64,000 nt of DNA from JASHVB01 sp963762885 (GTDB lineage: Bacteria; Pseudomonadota; Alphaproteobacteria; Acetobacterales; Acetobacteraceae), in NCBI GenBank assembly GCA_963762885.1, contig CAVXNH010000054.1:171472-235471 (forward strand), in the 5' to 3' direction. How positions within the stretch are numbered: the stretch's first letter is position 1; every line of letters begins with the position of its first letter. The notes beneath the pieces were generated by a model. That model ran no database searches, was not told the origin of the DNA, and was given only the letters and a program-made list of their open reading frames with translations. The position numbers were made by a program, and so were the translations under genes. Positions 8,408-18,052 of this stretch are shown in pieces.

Positions 8408-9110
8408 TTACACGCCGGGTTTCAGCACGTAGCCGCGGCCGCGCACGGTGTGGACGAAGCGGGGCTCGCGCGGGTCGGCCTCGACCTTGCGCCGGAGGCG
8501 GGTGACCTGGACGTCGATGGCGCGCTCGCCGGAGTCGTCCATGTTGAGGGCGGCGGCGATTTCCTCGCGCGACAGGACTTCGTTGGGTTTGGCGGCGAGG
8601 GCGGAGAGCAGGGCGGCCTCGCCGCCGGTCAGGCGGAGGGGGCCGTCGGCGTCGCGCAATTCGCCGCGGTCGCGGTCGAACACCAGTTCGCCAAGCTGGA
8701 TCGGGCCGGCGGCGGAGGGTTCGGGGAGCGGGGGCGGGGCGCGGCGGAGCATGGCGCGGATGCGGAGCACGAGTTCGCGGGGCTCGAACGGCTTGCCGAG
8801 GTAGTCGTCGGCGCCGGCCTCGAAGCCGGCGATGCGGTCTTCCGGGGCGCCACGGGCGGTGAGCAACAGGACGGGGAGGTCGTGGCCTTGCTCCTGGCGG
8901 AGGGCGGCGGTGAGGTCGAGGCCGCTCTCGCCCGGCATCATGACGTCGAGTACCAGGAGGTCGGGGTTGATGGCGCGCAGCTTGGCGCGGGCGTCGGCGG
9001 CGTTGTCGGCGGTGGTGACGCGGAAGCCCTCGCCGGCGAGGTAGCGCGGACAGCAGGCCGCGCAGGCGGGCGTCGTCGTCCACCACCAGGATGTGGGCGT
9101 CGTCGGCCAT
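8408..9110 (-). CDS. OmpR-family response regulator, with frameshift
   Basis: N-terminal receiver domain (ILVVDDDARLRGLL, LLVLDVMMPGESG with the phosphorylated Asp, TARGAPEDR, the conserved Lys in DDYLGKPF) and C-terminal winged-helix domain (LTGGEAALLSALA, then RAIDVQVTRLRRKVE and VRGRGYVL). The frame breaks near 9043-9050, one extra base before RYLAGEGF. ATG at 9110 overlaps the TGA of the MarR gene (TGATG), so the two are translationally coupled. A MarR/OmpR-regulator pair in this order resembles PetP-PetR of Rhodobacter, but here it is next to ilvE and not to cytochrome bc1 genes; the match is only suggestive. Confidence 0.85.
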
Positions 9111-9809
9111 CAGCGTGGCTCTGCTTGGGCTGGGCGGGACGTGCCGGATGGGGAGTCGTCGAGCGAACCCGAGGCCGAGGGGGTGTCGGCTGGAGGCGTC
9201 GGGGTCGTTGGTGCGCCGGGTTGCTGGGCGGCGGTAGGACGCGCCGGGCCGTGGGTTTCGGCGATGTTCCGGCAGGCTTCCTCGTCCATGATGCCCTGCA
9301 TGACGCTGCGGAAGCCGTCTACCGCGGCTGCGCCCGCCTCGCGATACGCGGCCGCCAGGCGGGCCTGCTGTTGCTCGAACAGGCGGCGTTCCAGGGCGCG
9401 GCCGGTCGGCGTGAGGGTCAGCAGGCGCTGCCGCCGGTCCTGGTCGGCCCGGGGCTTGGGCGACGTATCCCTGCTCCACCAGGGCGCCCAGCACGCGGGC
9501 GAGCGACTGCTTGGTGATGCGCAGGATGGCGAGCAGGTCGGACACGGTGATGCCGGGGTTGCGGCCGATGAAGTGCAGCGCGCGGTGGTGGGCGCGGCCG
9601 AGGTCGAGTTCCTCGAGGATGACGTCGGCGGCGTTGGTGAAGTCGCGGTATGCGAAGAACAGTAAATCCTGCGCCACGCGGATGTCTTCTTCGCGCGGGA
9701 ACGCCATATGGGCGGCGCCGGCGGGTGGCGCAGGGTCGTGGCTGGGTTCCAGCACGGCCAGGGCGCCGCCGGGGCGGAAGACGTCGTGCGGGCCCGTGGT
9801 TTCCGGCAT
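9110..9809 (-). CDS. MarR-family transcriptional regulator, with frameshift
   Basis: Winged-helix regulator: residues EDIRVAQDLLFFAYRDF, then LGRAHHRALHFIGRNPG, then the recognition region ITVSDLLAILRITKQSL and the wing (EQGYVAQ followed by DRRQRLLTLTPTGR). The frame changes near 9450-9455, in a run of G. After repair the C-terminal helices follow (ALERRLFEQQQARLAAAY), then a Pro/Thr-rich tail ending AEPR. ATG 9809 is preferred over 9818 because AGGGAA is then correctly spaced. First gene of the MarR-regulator-kinase operon and divergent from ilvE, so it may autoregulate from the shared 110-base gap. Confidence 0.8.
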
Positions 9810-9919
9810 GGCTGGCATTCCCTGAATGGGGGCGAAATTAAGACAGTCCTATTGACGTATTTTAGGGTGCATTATACCGTGGGTTCATCGAGAGCAACAA
9901 TCTTGCGGAGGATACGGCC
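9810..9919. promoter_or_regulatory. Divergent promoter region, MarR operon / ilvE
   Basis: A 110-base gap, much more AT-rich than the genes on either side. On the plus strand TTGACG at 9852-9857 followed after 15 bases by TATACC gives a plausible but short-spaced sigma-70-type promoter for ilvE. GGAGGAT seven bases before ATG 9920 is the ilvE ribosome-binding site. No clean palindrome that would mark the MarR operator was found. Confidence 0.4.
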
Positions 9920-10823
9920 ATGGAGCTAGTTCCTTTCGACGATCGGGACGGCTGGATCTGGTGGGACGGCAAGCTGGTTCCCTGGCGCGATGCCAAGCTG
10001 CACGTTCTGACGCATGGCCTGCACTATGCCAGCGCCGTGTTCGAAGGCGAACGGGCCTATAATGGCCACATCTTCCGGCTGCGCGACCACACCGACCGGC
10101 TGATCAACTCCGGCCGCATCCTGGGCTTCGAAATCCCATACAGCGCCGAGGCGATCGACGCAGCCTGCCAAGAGGTGCTGGCGGCCAACAACCTGACCGA
10201 GGGCTATGTCCGCCCGATCGCTTGGCGTGGCACGGAGATGCTCGCGGTTTCGGCGCAGCATACGCGGATCCATGTGGCGATCGCAGCCTGGCCCTGGCCG
10301 AGCTATTTCGGCGACGCTCGGATGCAGGGGATACGGCTGGGGATGGCGGAATGGAAGCGCCCCTCGCCGGAGACCGCTCCGACCGCGGCGAAGGCCACGG
10401 GCCTGTACATGATCGGCACCATGTCGAAGCATAAAGTTGAAGAGCAGGGCTTCAACGATGCGTTGATGCTGGATTGGCGGGGGAGGGTTTCGGAGTCGAC
10501 CGGGGCGAACATCTTCTTCGTCATGAACGGCGAGTTGCATACGCCGACTCCGGAGGGTTTCCTTGACGGCATCACGCGGCGCTCGGTGATGAGCCTGGCG
10601 CGGGCGCGGCAGATGACGGTGATGGAGCGGCCGATCGAGCTGGACGAGATCGCCGGCGCGACCGAGTGCTTCCTGGCCGGCACGGCGGCCGAGGTGACGC
10701 GCGGTGCGGGAGATTGCCGGGCGCGGCTACACGCCGGGGCGGATCACCGAGACGCTAATGAAGGACTACGACGCACTGGTGGTGCAGTCGCCCGAGGCGG
10801 TGGCGAAGGTGGTCGCGGGGTAG
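9920..10823 (+). CDS. ilvE: Branched-chain amino acid aminotransferase, with frameshift
   Basis: Fold-type IV PLP aminotransferase that interconverts branched-chain 2-oxo acids and Leu, Ile and Val. Motifs: WWDGKLVPWRDAK, THGLHYASAVFEGERAY, the PLP-lysine region ATGLYMIGTMSKHKV, the ALMLDWRGRVSESTGANIF block and GTAAEVTR. After GTAAEVTR the frame breaks (near 10698-10706); the next frame gives VREIAGRGYTPGRITETLM and ends at TAG 10821-10823. Repaired length is about 300 residues, normal for the family. Strong ribosome-binding site. Confidence 0.9.
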
Positions 10824-10963
10824 GGGCGCGCACTGGTTGGCGTTCGAACGCTTTCACGGTGAGTGGCGACGCTCGTTCGCAGTGACAGGAGGCGTCGAAG
10901 GCGTGACAGGCTCCGCGCCACGGATAACACTCACCGCGCCACGGGAACGAAGGAGCCGCCGCG

Positions 10964-11950
10964 ATGACCGAGCCAACGCATCGCTTCGTCGAAACCAACG
11001 GCATCCGCATGCACATCGCCGAGCAAGGCAGCGGGCCGTTGGTGCTGCTGTGCCACGGCTTTCCGGAATCCTGGTATTCCTGGCGCCATCAGCTCCGCGC
11101 CCTTGCGGAAGCCGGATTCCATGCCGTGGCGCCCGACATGCGCGGCTACGGCCAGACGGAGCGGCCCGAGGCAATTGACCAGTACACATTGCTGCACCTT
11201 ACAGGCGACATGGTCGGCCTGCTCGATGCGCTGGGCGAGCCTCAGGCGGTCATTGCCGGGCACGACTGGGGCGCTCCGGTGGCGTGGACCGCGGCGTTGC
11301 TGCGCCCGGATCGCTTCCGCGGGGTGATCGGGCTGTCCGTGCCTTACCGCCCGCGCGGGGTCGTGCGCCCGACCTCCGTGATGCCACAGACCGACGACGC
11401 GATGTTCTACCAGCTCTACTTCCAGAGGCCGGGCGTGGCGGAGGCGGACCTCGAGGCGGATGTCTGCCGCACCATCCGCGCCACCCTGTTTGCCTACTCT
11501 GGCGACGGTCCGTTGCGCACGCGCGACAAGCAGTCCGCGCCCGTGGGCATGGTGCCGCGCGCCGGCGGATGGCGCTCCGGCCTGGCAGCGCTGACGCTGC
11601 CGGCCACGCTGCCGCCATGGCTCGCCGAGGCGGACATCGATTTCTATGCGGCGGAGTTCACCCGGACCGGTTTCCGCGGCGGCCTGAACTGGTACCGGAA
11701 CATCGATCGAAACTGGGAACTCCTAGCGCCGTTCGCCGGAGCGATGGTGAACGTGCCGGCACTTTGCATGATCGGGGAATACGACCTCACGCTGCGCTTT
11801 CGCGGTGCTGCCGAACTGGTGGCAAACCTGAAGCAGTTCGTGCCGCAGTTGCGACGGACGGTCGTGCTGCCCGGCTGCGGCCACTGGACGCAGCAGGAAC
11901 GCCCGGCCGAGGTGAATGCAGCGATGATCGAGTTCCTGCACGGGCTGTAG
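10964..11950 (+). CDS. Alpha/beta-hydrolase, soluble epoxide hydrolase type
   Basis: A 328-residue protein, start supported by AAGGAG. Oxyanion-hole motif HGFPESWYSWRHQL, nucleophile elbow GHDWGAP (Asp nucleophile, as in epoxide hydrolases and haloalkane dehalogenases) and catalytic His in GCGHWTQQERP. The HGFPESW and cap-domain YFQRPGVAEADLE segments favour epoxide hydrolase over dehalogenase. Likely cytoplasmic; opens epoxides to vicinal diols. Stands alone, 140 bases after ilvE; substrate unknown. Confidence 0.85.
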   Translation: MTEPTHRFVETNGIRMHIAEQGSGPLVLLCHGFPESWYSWRHQLRALAEAGFHAVAPDMRGYGQTERPEAIDQYTLLHLTGDMVGLLDALGEPQAVIAGHDWGAPVAWTAALLRPDRFRGVIGLSVPYRPRGVVRPTSVMPQTDDAMFYQLYFQRPGVAEADLEADVCRTIRATLFAYSGDGPLRTRDKQSAPVGMVPRAGGWRSGLAALTLPATLPPWLAEADIDFYAAEFTRTGFRGGLNWYRNIDRNWELLAPFAGAMVNVPALCMIGEYDLTLRFRGAAELVANLKQFVPQLRRTVVLPGCGHWTQQERPAEVNAAMIEFLHGL

Positions 11951-12163
11951 CCATCTCTTGCAACGCCCGGGCGTGGGCCACACGGGGATGACCACGCGGC
12001 TCGATCCGCTCGCAGCCATCGTTGCGGCGATGCAAGCAACGCCGGGCTCGTGAGCCGCCCGGCCGGCCCCTCTCACACCCCGGCAGGCGTCAAGGGCTGA
12101 CGCGGGGCCATCAGTGGCCCTATATGGGGCAGATTGCACTCCCGTTTCAGGACACCCCAGCCA

Positions 12164-13428
12164 GTGACCGATGCCATCCAGCTCACCCGCCTGCCGTCCG
12201 GCCTGACCGTCGTCACCGAACGCATGGACCGGGTGGAGACCGTCTCCTTCGGCGCCTACGTCGCCGCCGGCTCGCGCAACGAGACCGCGGACGAGAACGG
12301 CGTCTCGCACTTCCTGGAGCACATGGCCTTCAAGGGCACCGAACGCCGCACCGCGGCGCAGATCGCCGAGGAGATCGAGGCGGTGGGCGGCCACATCAAC
12401 GCCTACACCGCCCGCGAGCAAACCGCCTACTACGTCAAGCTGCTGAAGGAAGACACCGCGCTTGGCGCCGACATCATCGGCGACATCCTGACCCACTCCA
12501 CCTTCGAACCGGAGGAGCTGGAGCGCGAACGCGGCGTCATCCTGCAGGAGATCGGCCAGGCCAACGACACGCCGGACGACATCATCTTCGACTACTTCCA
12601 GGAGGCGGCGTTCCCGTCCCAGCCGCTCGGCCGTCCGTCCTCGGCAGCGAGGACGGCATCAAGGCGATGCCCCGCGGCATGCTGACCGGCTACATGAAGC
12701 GGCACTACGCGGCGTCGAACGTCGTGGTGTCCGCCGCCGGCAACCTCCAGCACGAGCAAATCGTCGACCTGGTGAAGCAGCATTTCGCCGACCTGCCGGG
12801 GAAGCCGCCGCCGAAGATGATGCCGGGGCGCTATCGTGGCGGCGAGTTCCGCGAGGACCGCGACCTCGACCAGGTGCACATCGTGCTCGGCTTCCCCTCC
12901 ATCGGCTATGGCGACCCCGACTACTACCCCACCCTGTTGCTCTCGACCCTGCTCGGCGGCGGCATGTCGTCGCGGCTGTTCCAGGAGGTGCGCGAGAAGC
13001 GCGGCCTGGTCTATTCGATCTACTCGTTCAGCGCGCCCTACATGGATGGCGGCCTGTTCGGCATCTACGCCGGCACCGGCGAGAGCGAGGCCGAGGAACT
13101 GATGCCGGTCACCCTGGAGGAACTGCGCAAGGTGCAGACCGCGGTGACAGAGCAAGAGCTGGCACGGGCGCGGGCGCAGGTGAAGGCGTCGCTGCTGATG
13201 TCGCTGGAGAGCACCGGCAGCCGCACCGAACAGCTCGCGCGGCAGTTGCAGGTGTTCGGCCGCGTGGTGCCGACGGCGGAGACGGTGGGCAAGCTGAACG
13301 CGGTCACCACCGAGGACGTGCAGCGCGCCGCCGCGCGGCAGTTCCGTGCCAAGCCGACGCTGGCGGCGCTGGGTCCGGCGGGGCGGGTGCCGATGCTGGC
13401 GGATATCGCGGAGAAGCTGGCGGCGTAG
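12164..13428 (+). CDS. M16-family zinc peptidase (processing-peptidase-like), with frameshift
   Basis: Homologue of mitochondrial processing peptidase beta. The zinc motif HFLEHMAFKGT (HxxEH) and the downstream glutamate in ERGVILQEI are intact; the C-terminal domain has LGGGMSSRLFQEVREKRGL. Near 12628-12636 the frame shifts: SQPLGRP is followed in another frame by VLGSEDGIKAMPRG. GTG 12164 (VTDAIQLTRLPSG) fits the usual N-terminus of these proteins; a TTG at 12134 is also open. Repaired length is about 421 residues, typical for the alphaproteobacterial family. The role is peptide degradation or processing in cytoplasm or periplasm; no signal peptide is seen. Confidence 0.85.
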
Positions 13429-13434
13429 CCAAAC

Positions 13435-13541
13435 CTCTCCCGCGCTACGCGCGGGATAACCTCGCCCGCGGGAGCGGGAGAGGTCGAGACGCGTAGCGTC
13501 GAGGGTGAGGGTGATCGGGTCGGCACGCTGCGCCCTGCTTA
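13435..13541. repeat. CTCTCCCGC palindromic repeat
   Basis: Lies directly behind the M16 stop codon. Holds two hairpins (CTCTCCCGC-type and CCCGCGGGAGCGGGAGAGG) followed by GAGGGTGAGGGTGATCGGGT. It may act as a transcription terminator or mRNA 3' stabiliser. The stretch from here to 13863 contains no gene that I can support, apart from scattered palindromes such as one around 13611-13640 (GTCATGCCGACGAAGGTCGG). Confidence 0.75.
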
Positions 13542-13863
13542 CTTCACCTCGCTTCACCGGTACCCGGCGCTTTGCGTGGAGCTGCTATGAAGCCTCGCAC
13601 GGCCCCAGCGTCATGCCGACGAAGGTCGGCATCCACGACTTGCTTCGTTGCAAGCAGCAAAGTCGCAGGTAGCGGAGTCTCAACGTCGTCTCAGGATCCA
13701 ACATCCGTCTCGCTATTCCACGTAATGAGGCTACGGCCCGCTGCGTGGGATCGCTTTTCCATGCCCCACCACCGGCGAAGCCGCTCAAAGCGCGGAAGGA
13801 AAGCCAGTGGATCGCATCCCCCCGGTCGGCTACGCCTCGGTTTGTGGCATGCCGGGTGAAGTG

Positions 13864-14130
13864 ATGGACGCACCATTCGAAGCGCCTGCTCTGCTCGACG
13901 CCGTCGCCTTGCTGGCGGCTATGCCGGACGTGGGGCTTGGCCGAGGACAGGTGGGAACCGTCGTCGATCTGCTCGATCCCCGGACGGTCCAGGTCGGATT
14001 CAGCGACGATCACCGCTGTGCACACGCTGTGGCGCCGTGTTCATCCGCGGCGCTGCCGGTCCTGCATCACGGCGCGGAAGCGGCCCGAACGTCGTTGCAA
14101 CCTGAGATTGCTTCGCTTCGCCCGCGATGA
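13864..14130 (+). CDS. DUF4926-family small protein
   Basis: An 88-residue protein from ATG 13864. The core LLDAVALLAAMPDVGLGRGQ, then VGTVVDLLDP and VQVGFSDD, matches the compact SH3-like DUF4926 pattern (rGqvGTVVe...veFsD). Such proteins often sit beside a DUF6883 gene in accessory regions; I do not find that partner here. The last residues (EIASLRPR) and the stop are supplied by a fragment of the GAAGCAATC repeat at 14104-14133. Confidence 0.55.
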   Translation: MDAPFEAPALLDAVALLAAMPDVGLGRGQVGTVVDLLDPRTVQVGFSDDHRCAHAVAPCSSAALPVLHHGAEAARTSLQPEIASLRPR

Positions 14131-14133
14131 CGC
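14104..14133. repeat. Fragment of the GCGAAGCAATC palindromic repeat
   Basis: GAGATTGCTTCGCTTCG followed by CCCGCGATGAC matches one arm of the full copies at 20977, 31246 and 34697. It encodes the C-terminus of the DUF4926 protein. Confidence 0.6.
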
Positions 14134-14237
14134 CGGAGCGTGGGGCACGAAGCGGCAGAGCCAGGACTCCAGCGCCGGGCCGTGGCGGCCGGCACGAATC
14201 AGGACGGCGGGGCAAGCCATGCTCTGGCCCCGTTCGT

Positions 14238-14889
14238 TCAGGCGTAACAGTGGTGGCAGTCCCGGGCGGCTTGCGGCCGGGGCGGCGGACCGGGCCCGCA
14301 CGCGCAAACAGGTGCCGCGCTGATGCGGGCAACCATGACGCAGGCGACCGGGCATGCGCGGCTGCGGCCGCCGGCGTGCAGCGCCGGCGGCGGAGCAGTC
14401 GCAACCGCCTCCTGCTGCAACGGCGATGCGGGCGCCGTGGAACGCGCTGAAGCCAGGGAGAGGATCATGCCGGGCACGATGGCGGGATTTTGCCACCATG
14501 CCAGGGGGCGCGCCGGGGCGCCGTCGCGGAACCCCTTCAGGCTGCCGCCGAACGCCACGATGGCGCGGGACAACGCCGGCCACTCCGGATGCCCGGGCCC
14601 AATGCCATTGCGGCAGCACATCCAGCGCGATGGTGTTACCGAACTGCGCCGCGGACCGCCGCGGCGGGGCCTGCGCCGAGCCCGCCGGCAGGTCCGGCCG
14701 GCCGGCCGCCACCATGCCGGCAGCCCGTGGGAGCGGCGCAGGCGAGAGGGCGAGCATCTGCTCCAGCATGAAGAGGATCAGGCGGGCGAGGAGATGGACA
14801 AGCCACTCCGGCGAATGTGCGGGCCCTCCGGACCGGCCCGATCTGCATCGAGGGCATAGGCTTGGGCCGGAGCGGTGGTCGGGTTGCAC
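14238..14889 (-). CDS. Hypothetical protein, probably frameshifted
   Basis: Two overlapping minus-strand frames read together: first WLVHLLARLILFMLEQMLAL (a hydrophobic N-terminal helix), then, after a frame change near 14600-14640, GIGPGHPEWPALSRAIVAFG, GSLKGFRDGAP, PLAWWQNPAIVPGMI. The second piece is too regular to be a shadow and looks like a conserved protein, but I cannot name a family. Start is uncertain (ATG near 14889 or an internal one). All other frames here are GC-rich shadows. Confidence 0.35.
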
Positions 14890-14952
14890 ATAACGCGGCG
14901 AGGTTTACGACGGGATTGGGGAGCGTGTCAAGTATTATTTCCTAGCATTATC

Positions 14953-14966
14953 AGGTAAATTTACCT
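14953..14966. promoter_or_regulatory. Perfect 14-base palindrome
   Basis: AGGTAAATTTACCT is a perfect dyad in an AT-rich gap (14,920-14,970) at the start of the accessory island. It could be an operator; no regulator can be assigned. Confidence 0.35.
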
Positions 14967-15075
14967 CGCTCGGCAAGGTCGCCGCACAAGTGGCGAAGGC
15001 CCGCGCGGGGTGCGATCCGTTGGATGGTTTGGCGGACAATGCCGCTTCTCAGGGATCCACAATACTTCCAATGAG

Positions 15076-15103
15076 GTCCAACATAATGGGCCTTATGCGC
15101 CTG
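15076..15103 (-). other. dif-like XerC/XerD recombination site candidate
   Basis: On the minus strand the 28 bases divide into arm CAGGCGCATAA, six-base spacer GGCCCA and arm TTATGTTGGAC. The inner halves match the bacterial dif core (CGCATAA, six bases, TTATGTT) exactly; the outer four bases of each arm deviate from the usual ATTT and AAAT. It lies at the edge of the retron/DUF4236 island, as expected for a Xer-integrated element or for the chromosome dif. The match to dif is by pattern; function is inferred. Confidence 0.45.
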
Positions 15104-15215
15104 TGGGGTGTGCAGCGAATTCCAAGTGATTTGGGCAGATCATACGGCGCTGAAAACAAGGCACATTCCAGATGCAAAAAACTAGATGCGAAATGGGCGC
15201 GCTGGGACGCACAAC

Positions 15216-16832
15216 TTATTCAGTGAGCAGCGAAGCTGCAATCCAGCCGAGCGGCTTGTCTATTCCCACTTGCACCCATCCGTTTGCGCGGCCAAACACA
15301 CCAAACTTCTCGCCAGAGCCGGCAACCCGGACAACCGTCGCGGACGTGCTTGGCCCACTCCGTATGTTGGCTGGTGTCTTGACCGTTACCGTCGGCAGGC
15401 CGGACGTGGCGGGCTGGACTGACGTGTTGGACGGCCCCTGCATTGTGGCTTCTGTGAGCGGTAATCGGCCTTCAGCGGCGTCCGTTGTGGGAACGGATTG
15501 CGGCTCGGCTACAGATCGATATGTCCCGGTCGGGACCGGGGAACCACCATGCAGTGTATATGCGGTCATAATCGCGCCGCCAGCAATCAGCGCAGCTTGC
15601 ACCCGCCAGAAGTTTCCAGTGGTGCGATTGGTGTGTCGGAGGCGATTCCGGAACAACGACGTCAAGCCTGTCAGGTGTCACAGTGCTGCCCAAGCGGATT
15701 AAGTCGCCAACGCCTTCTGATGCCTGTCTGCGTGGCAGGTCGTGCAGCGCAGTTGAGAATGGTTGCACAAGGCCAGTACGGGAGAACTCCATTAGCTCAT
15801 TCACGCCAGAGCCGCTTGACAAGTGCATCACATCATATAGGCAAACTGGAAGTTGACGATTGTCCCGAAACCGCCGATCAGGGCCGCCGCCCTTGTTTGG
15901 ATGCTTCCATGTGTGGTCCACGACCCGTGCGTCTGCGACGGGTGTTCCATCCTCGATAAAACGGGATGATTGGCTTGTGATTTGGAGATCATCGTAGCGT
16001 ACAGCCCCGAAGTGGGCCCCATGCTTCACAAGCATGAGCTCAGGCAGAAAATAGAACGTCCTCCCACCAAGGGTTATTGCCGGGGGAGTGACATTGCTTC
16101 GCAGAACCTTAGGTAGGGTGTACGTAAGACGAGCGGCTTTCCGATTGACCAAATGGGCCGCGCCGGCGTTGCGCTTCCATGTCATAAGATCCCGCACCGC
16201 CCCACCCGAGGCGATGTGCCACTTGCCGTGGCACGCGGCTAGCGCGTCAAAGCCTTCTGTGACCTTCCGATAAGCAGCTTCGGCGGCTCCTTGCAAGTTG
16301 TAGAAAAGCACACTCGTCCGTTTGTAGAATCAAACCACTCGCCAATGGCCCAAGCCGGCAACGTTGCCAGCAATGCAACACTGCCGACGACTACCCAGGC
16401 AGATTGTCCACCTAAGTCGGAGTGCAAGAGCATTAGAGCGCCAATGATGGCAACGCAGCCTGCTGCGCATATTCCAAGCGGGATCTGCGCTTGTTTCTTG
16501 TTAAGATCGTCTACCAGGTCGGCGACTGTGGCATCGCGCATTGCAGCCACGTCACCAGATTGCACCTCGATCATAGTCACGCGACCTTGTTCGGAATGAC
16601 CCATGGGGCGACGCGGTGGCGATGGGGATGCCTGCTGCGGAGCTGGCGAGTTGCGCCTGCCACCCAGGGATGCCCGATAGTATAACCCACCGCGTCCAGC
16701 ATGCACATAATGGCCGCGAGGACCGGCTCCGATCCGCAGTCCTTTGACGCCTACCGAGAGGCCGATGCCGCTGCTTGAAAGATTGAAGCGGAACGGCCCG
16801 GCGCTTATCGCTTTTCGTAGGTAAAATGGCAT
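15216..16832 (-). CDS. DUF4236 protein with membrane helix and C-terminal SH3 domain, two frameshifts
   Basis: The N-terminus MPFYLRKAISAGPFRFNLSS, then GIGLSVGVKG and GPRGHYVHAGRGGLYY, is the DUF4236 domain. Two hydrophobic helices follow (around GICAAGCVAIIGALMLL and WVVVGSVALLATLPAW). Near 16300-16315 the frame changes to one reading LFYNLQGAAEAAYRKV, WHIASGGAVRDLMTWKRNAG, YFLPELMLV, then ARVVDHTWKHPNKGGGPDRR, the usual second half of these proteins. Near 15600-15665 it changes again to a frame with another helix and an SH3b domain (ANIRSGPSTSATVV, GWVQV, LGWIAASLL). Repaired, one protein of about 538 residues. Function unknown; DUF4236 genes are typical cargo of variable regions. Confidence 0.6.
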
Positions 16833-16944
16833 CTAGTGCGCCCCAATCCAGGCGTAGACCCAGTGCACTACCGATACAGGTCACCAGACAGCTTAGCAAT
16901 CAGAGAAGCACAGCCAGCGCGGCTCTATAGGTGGCAATGTCCTC

Positions 16945-17177
16945 TCAGATATAGGCGGCTCGACACGCCCGGAATCGGCGGCAGTCCGCTCGGTTGCGGT
17001 TCGGCACTCGGGCAGGAGCGCAAGCCCAAGAGGTCCAGGAAGAAGTAGTCTTCCGCAAGGACAGACCCCGCCCCAGTTGATCCATCTCACGCATGATAAC
17101 GTCCTTGATGTTGCGCTGATTGAAGCGGCCACCTAGGCGGATCTGCGAGGAGCGACGGCCGGCCCTGACAAGGTCAT
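16945..17177 (-). other. Possible fourth retron-operon cistron, frame broken
   Basis: An ATG at 17177-17175 overlaps the stop of the reverse transcriptase (ATGA), but its frame closes after 14 codons. In the next frame a segment reading GRRSSQIRLGGRFNQRNIKD, then VIMREMDQLG, has about 74 percent G/C at third positions, as in true genes. Given the number of single-base errors in this window, a short coupled gene is possible. No family recognised. The rest of the gap 16833-17173 holds nothing else I can identify. Confidence 0.25.
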
Positions 17178-18052
17178 CCTTCGATCTGTTTCCGTTGCTG
17201 GTTCAATCCGCGCAGTATTGAAGACAGGCGCACAATTTCCGCAGGGTCGACGGTCGCGGCAAGCGCCGTGCGGGTTTCGTAGGTCTTTTTCCGCTGGCGG
17301 TTCGGGACCTGAAGCCTGCCGTCTTTGATGAGGGCGCCCGTGACCTCACCGACTCCACCGGTATAGCGCCGCTCCTTGTGGGCGATCAGGTCGCGGGAAT
17401 GAACTTGCTGCTTAATCTGCCATATCACCCTATTGGGGACAATATCGCCGGATACCGCGATATCGTCCATGTAGACTGACAGGAGACAGCCAGCGTCTTT
17501 GGCGATTTGTGCAATTGCGAGCCACATATCGTAGAAGGCGAAAAACGAGAGGATCGGGCTGACGGTGCTGCCGGTTGCCAGATGGCCGTCAACGCTCAAC
17601 AGCTTCGCCAATACCGCGGCCACGTCGGGGCTGCACGCCATGATGGTATGGAAAAACCAATAAACCCGGTGACTGGGTGTCGATGGGAAGTACGCGTGGA
17701 TGTCGAGCTTTCGGATCTCCTTCGCCCCGGCATGCAGCGCGGCATTGGATACATAGGACCTTTGCTTTACCGGGCAGAACAGAAAGTCTGGCGGCTCGAT
17801 CCGCGTAAGCATCTTGCGCACGACAATGTGGATGGGCCGCAGATTGCCGCGCGGTTCCTGAATAAGCCGGACCTTGGTTTTTCCATTGCGCGTAATCTCG
17901 GTGGTGCGCTGGCTGAACGGCCGCTCCTCGGCCAGGATTGCGTCGAGGGTTACGCGTGTAAGGCCGAAAAGTGCCGCCAGCCTGGCCCGCGACTCGACCG
18001 CATACAACCGCGATTGATGCAGTGGATGGCGGTTCGGAAGGTTAGGCAGCAT
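17174..18052 (-). CDS. Retron-type reverse transcriptase
   Basis: A 292-residue protein from ATG 18052 that would copy part of its own non-coding RNA into msDNA. The two retron signatures are present: NAxxH (NAALH, residues 103-107) and VTG (residues 237-239). Catalytic motifs: the Asp of KLDIHAYFPS (D117), the GSTVSPILSFF motif (residues 161-171) and YMDD (194-197). An upstream in-frame ATG at 18091 would lengthen it by 13 residues, but 18052 gives the short overlap (11 bases) with the HTH gene that is usual in coupled operons. No separate effector domain is fused, so the effector should be one of the two neighbours. Base composition is slightly lower in GC than the flanking core genes. Confidence 0.9.
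   Translation of the reverse strand: MLPNLPNRHPLHQSRLYAVESRARLAALFGLTRVTLDAILAEERPFSQRTTEITRNGKTKVRLIQEPRGNLRPIHIVVRKMLTRIEPPDFLFCPVKQRSYVSNAALHAGAKEIRKLDIHAYFPSTPSHRVYWFFHTIMACSPDVAAVLAKLLSVDGHLATGSTVSPILSFFAFYDMWLAIAQIAKDAGCLLSVYMDDIAVSGDIVPNRVIWQIKQQVHSRDLIAHKERRYTGGVGEVTGALIKDGRLQVPNRQRKKTYETRTALAATVDPAEIVRLSSILRGLNQQRKQIEG

Noticed and set aside
7538..9517. Long plus-strand open frame opposite the regulator operon
   Set aside because: Gly/Ala/Val-rich shadow of the kinase, regulator and MarR genes; no motif and no ribosome-binding site.
7632..9818. A single 728-residue minus-strand protein
   Set aside because: Only its first part is the MarR protein; the rest is an out-of-frame reading of the regulator and kinase genes joined by indels.
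13585..14025. 146-residue minus-strand frame over the DUF4926 gene
   Set aside because: Overlaps the better-supported DUF4926 frame and ends in repeat-derived sequence (KSWMPTFVGMT).
17085..17115. Second dif-like site (CGCATGATAACG...TTGATGTTGCG)
   Set aside because: Arms are not the right distance apart and the core is not CATAA/TTATG; it also lies in a stretch that looks coding.
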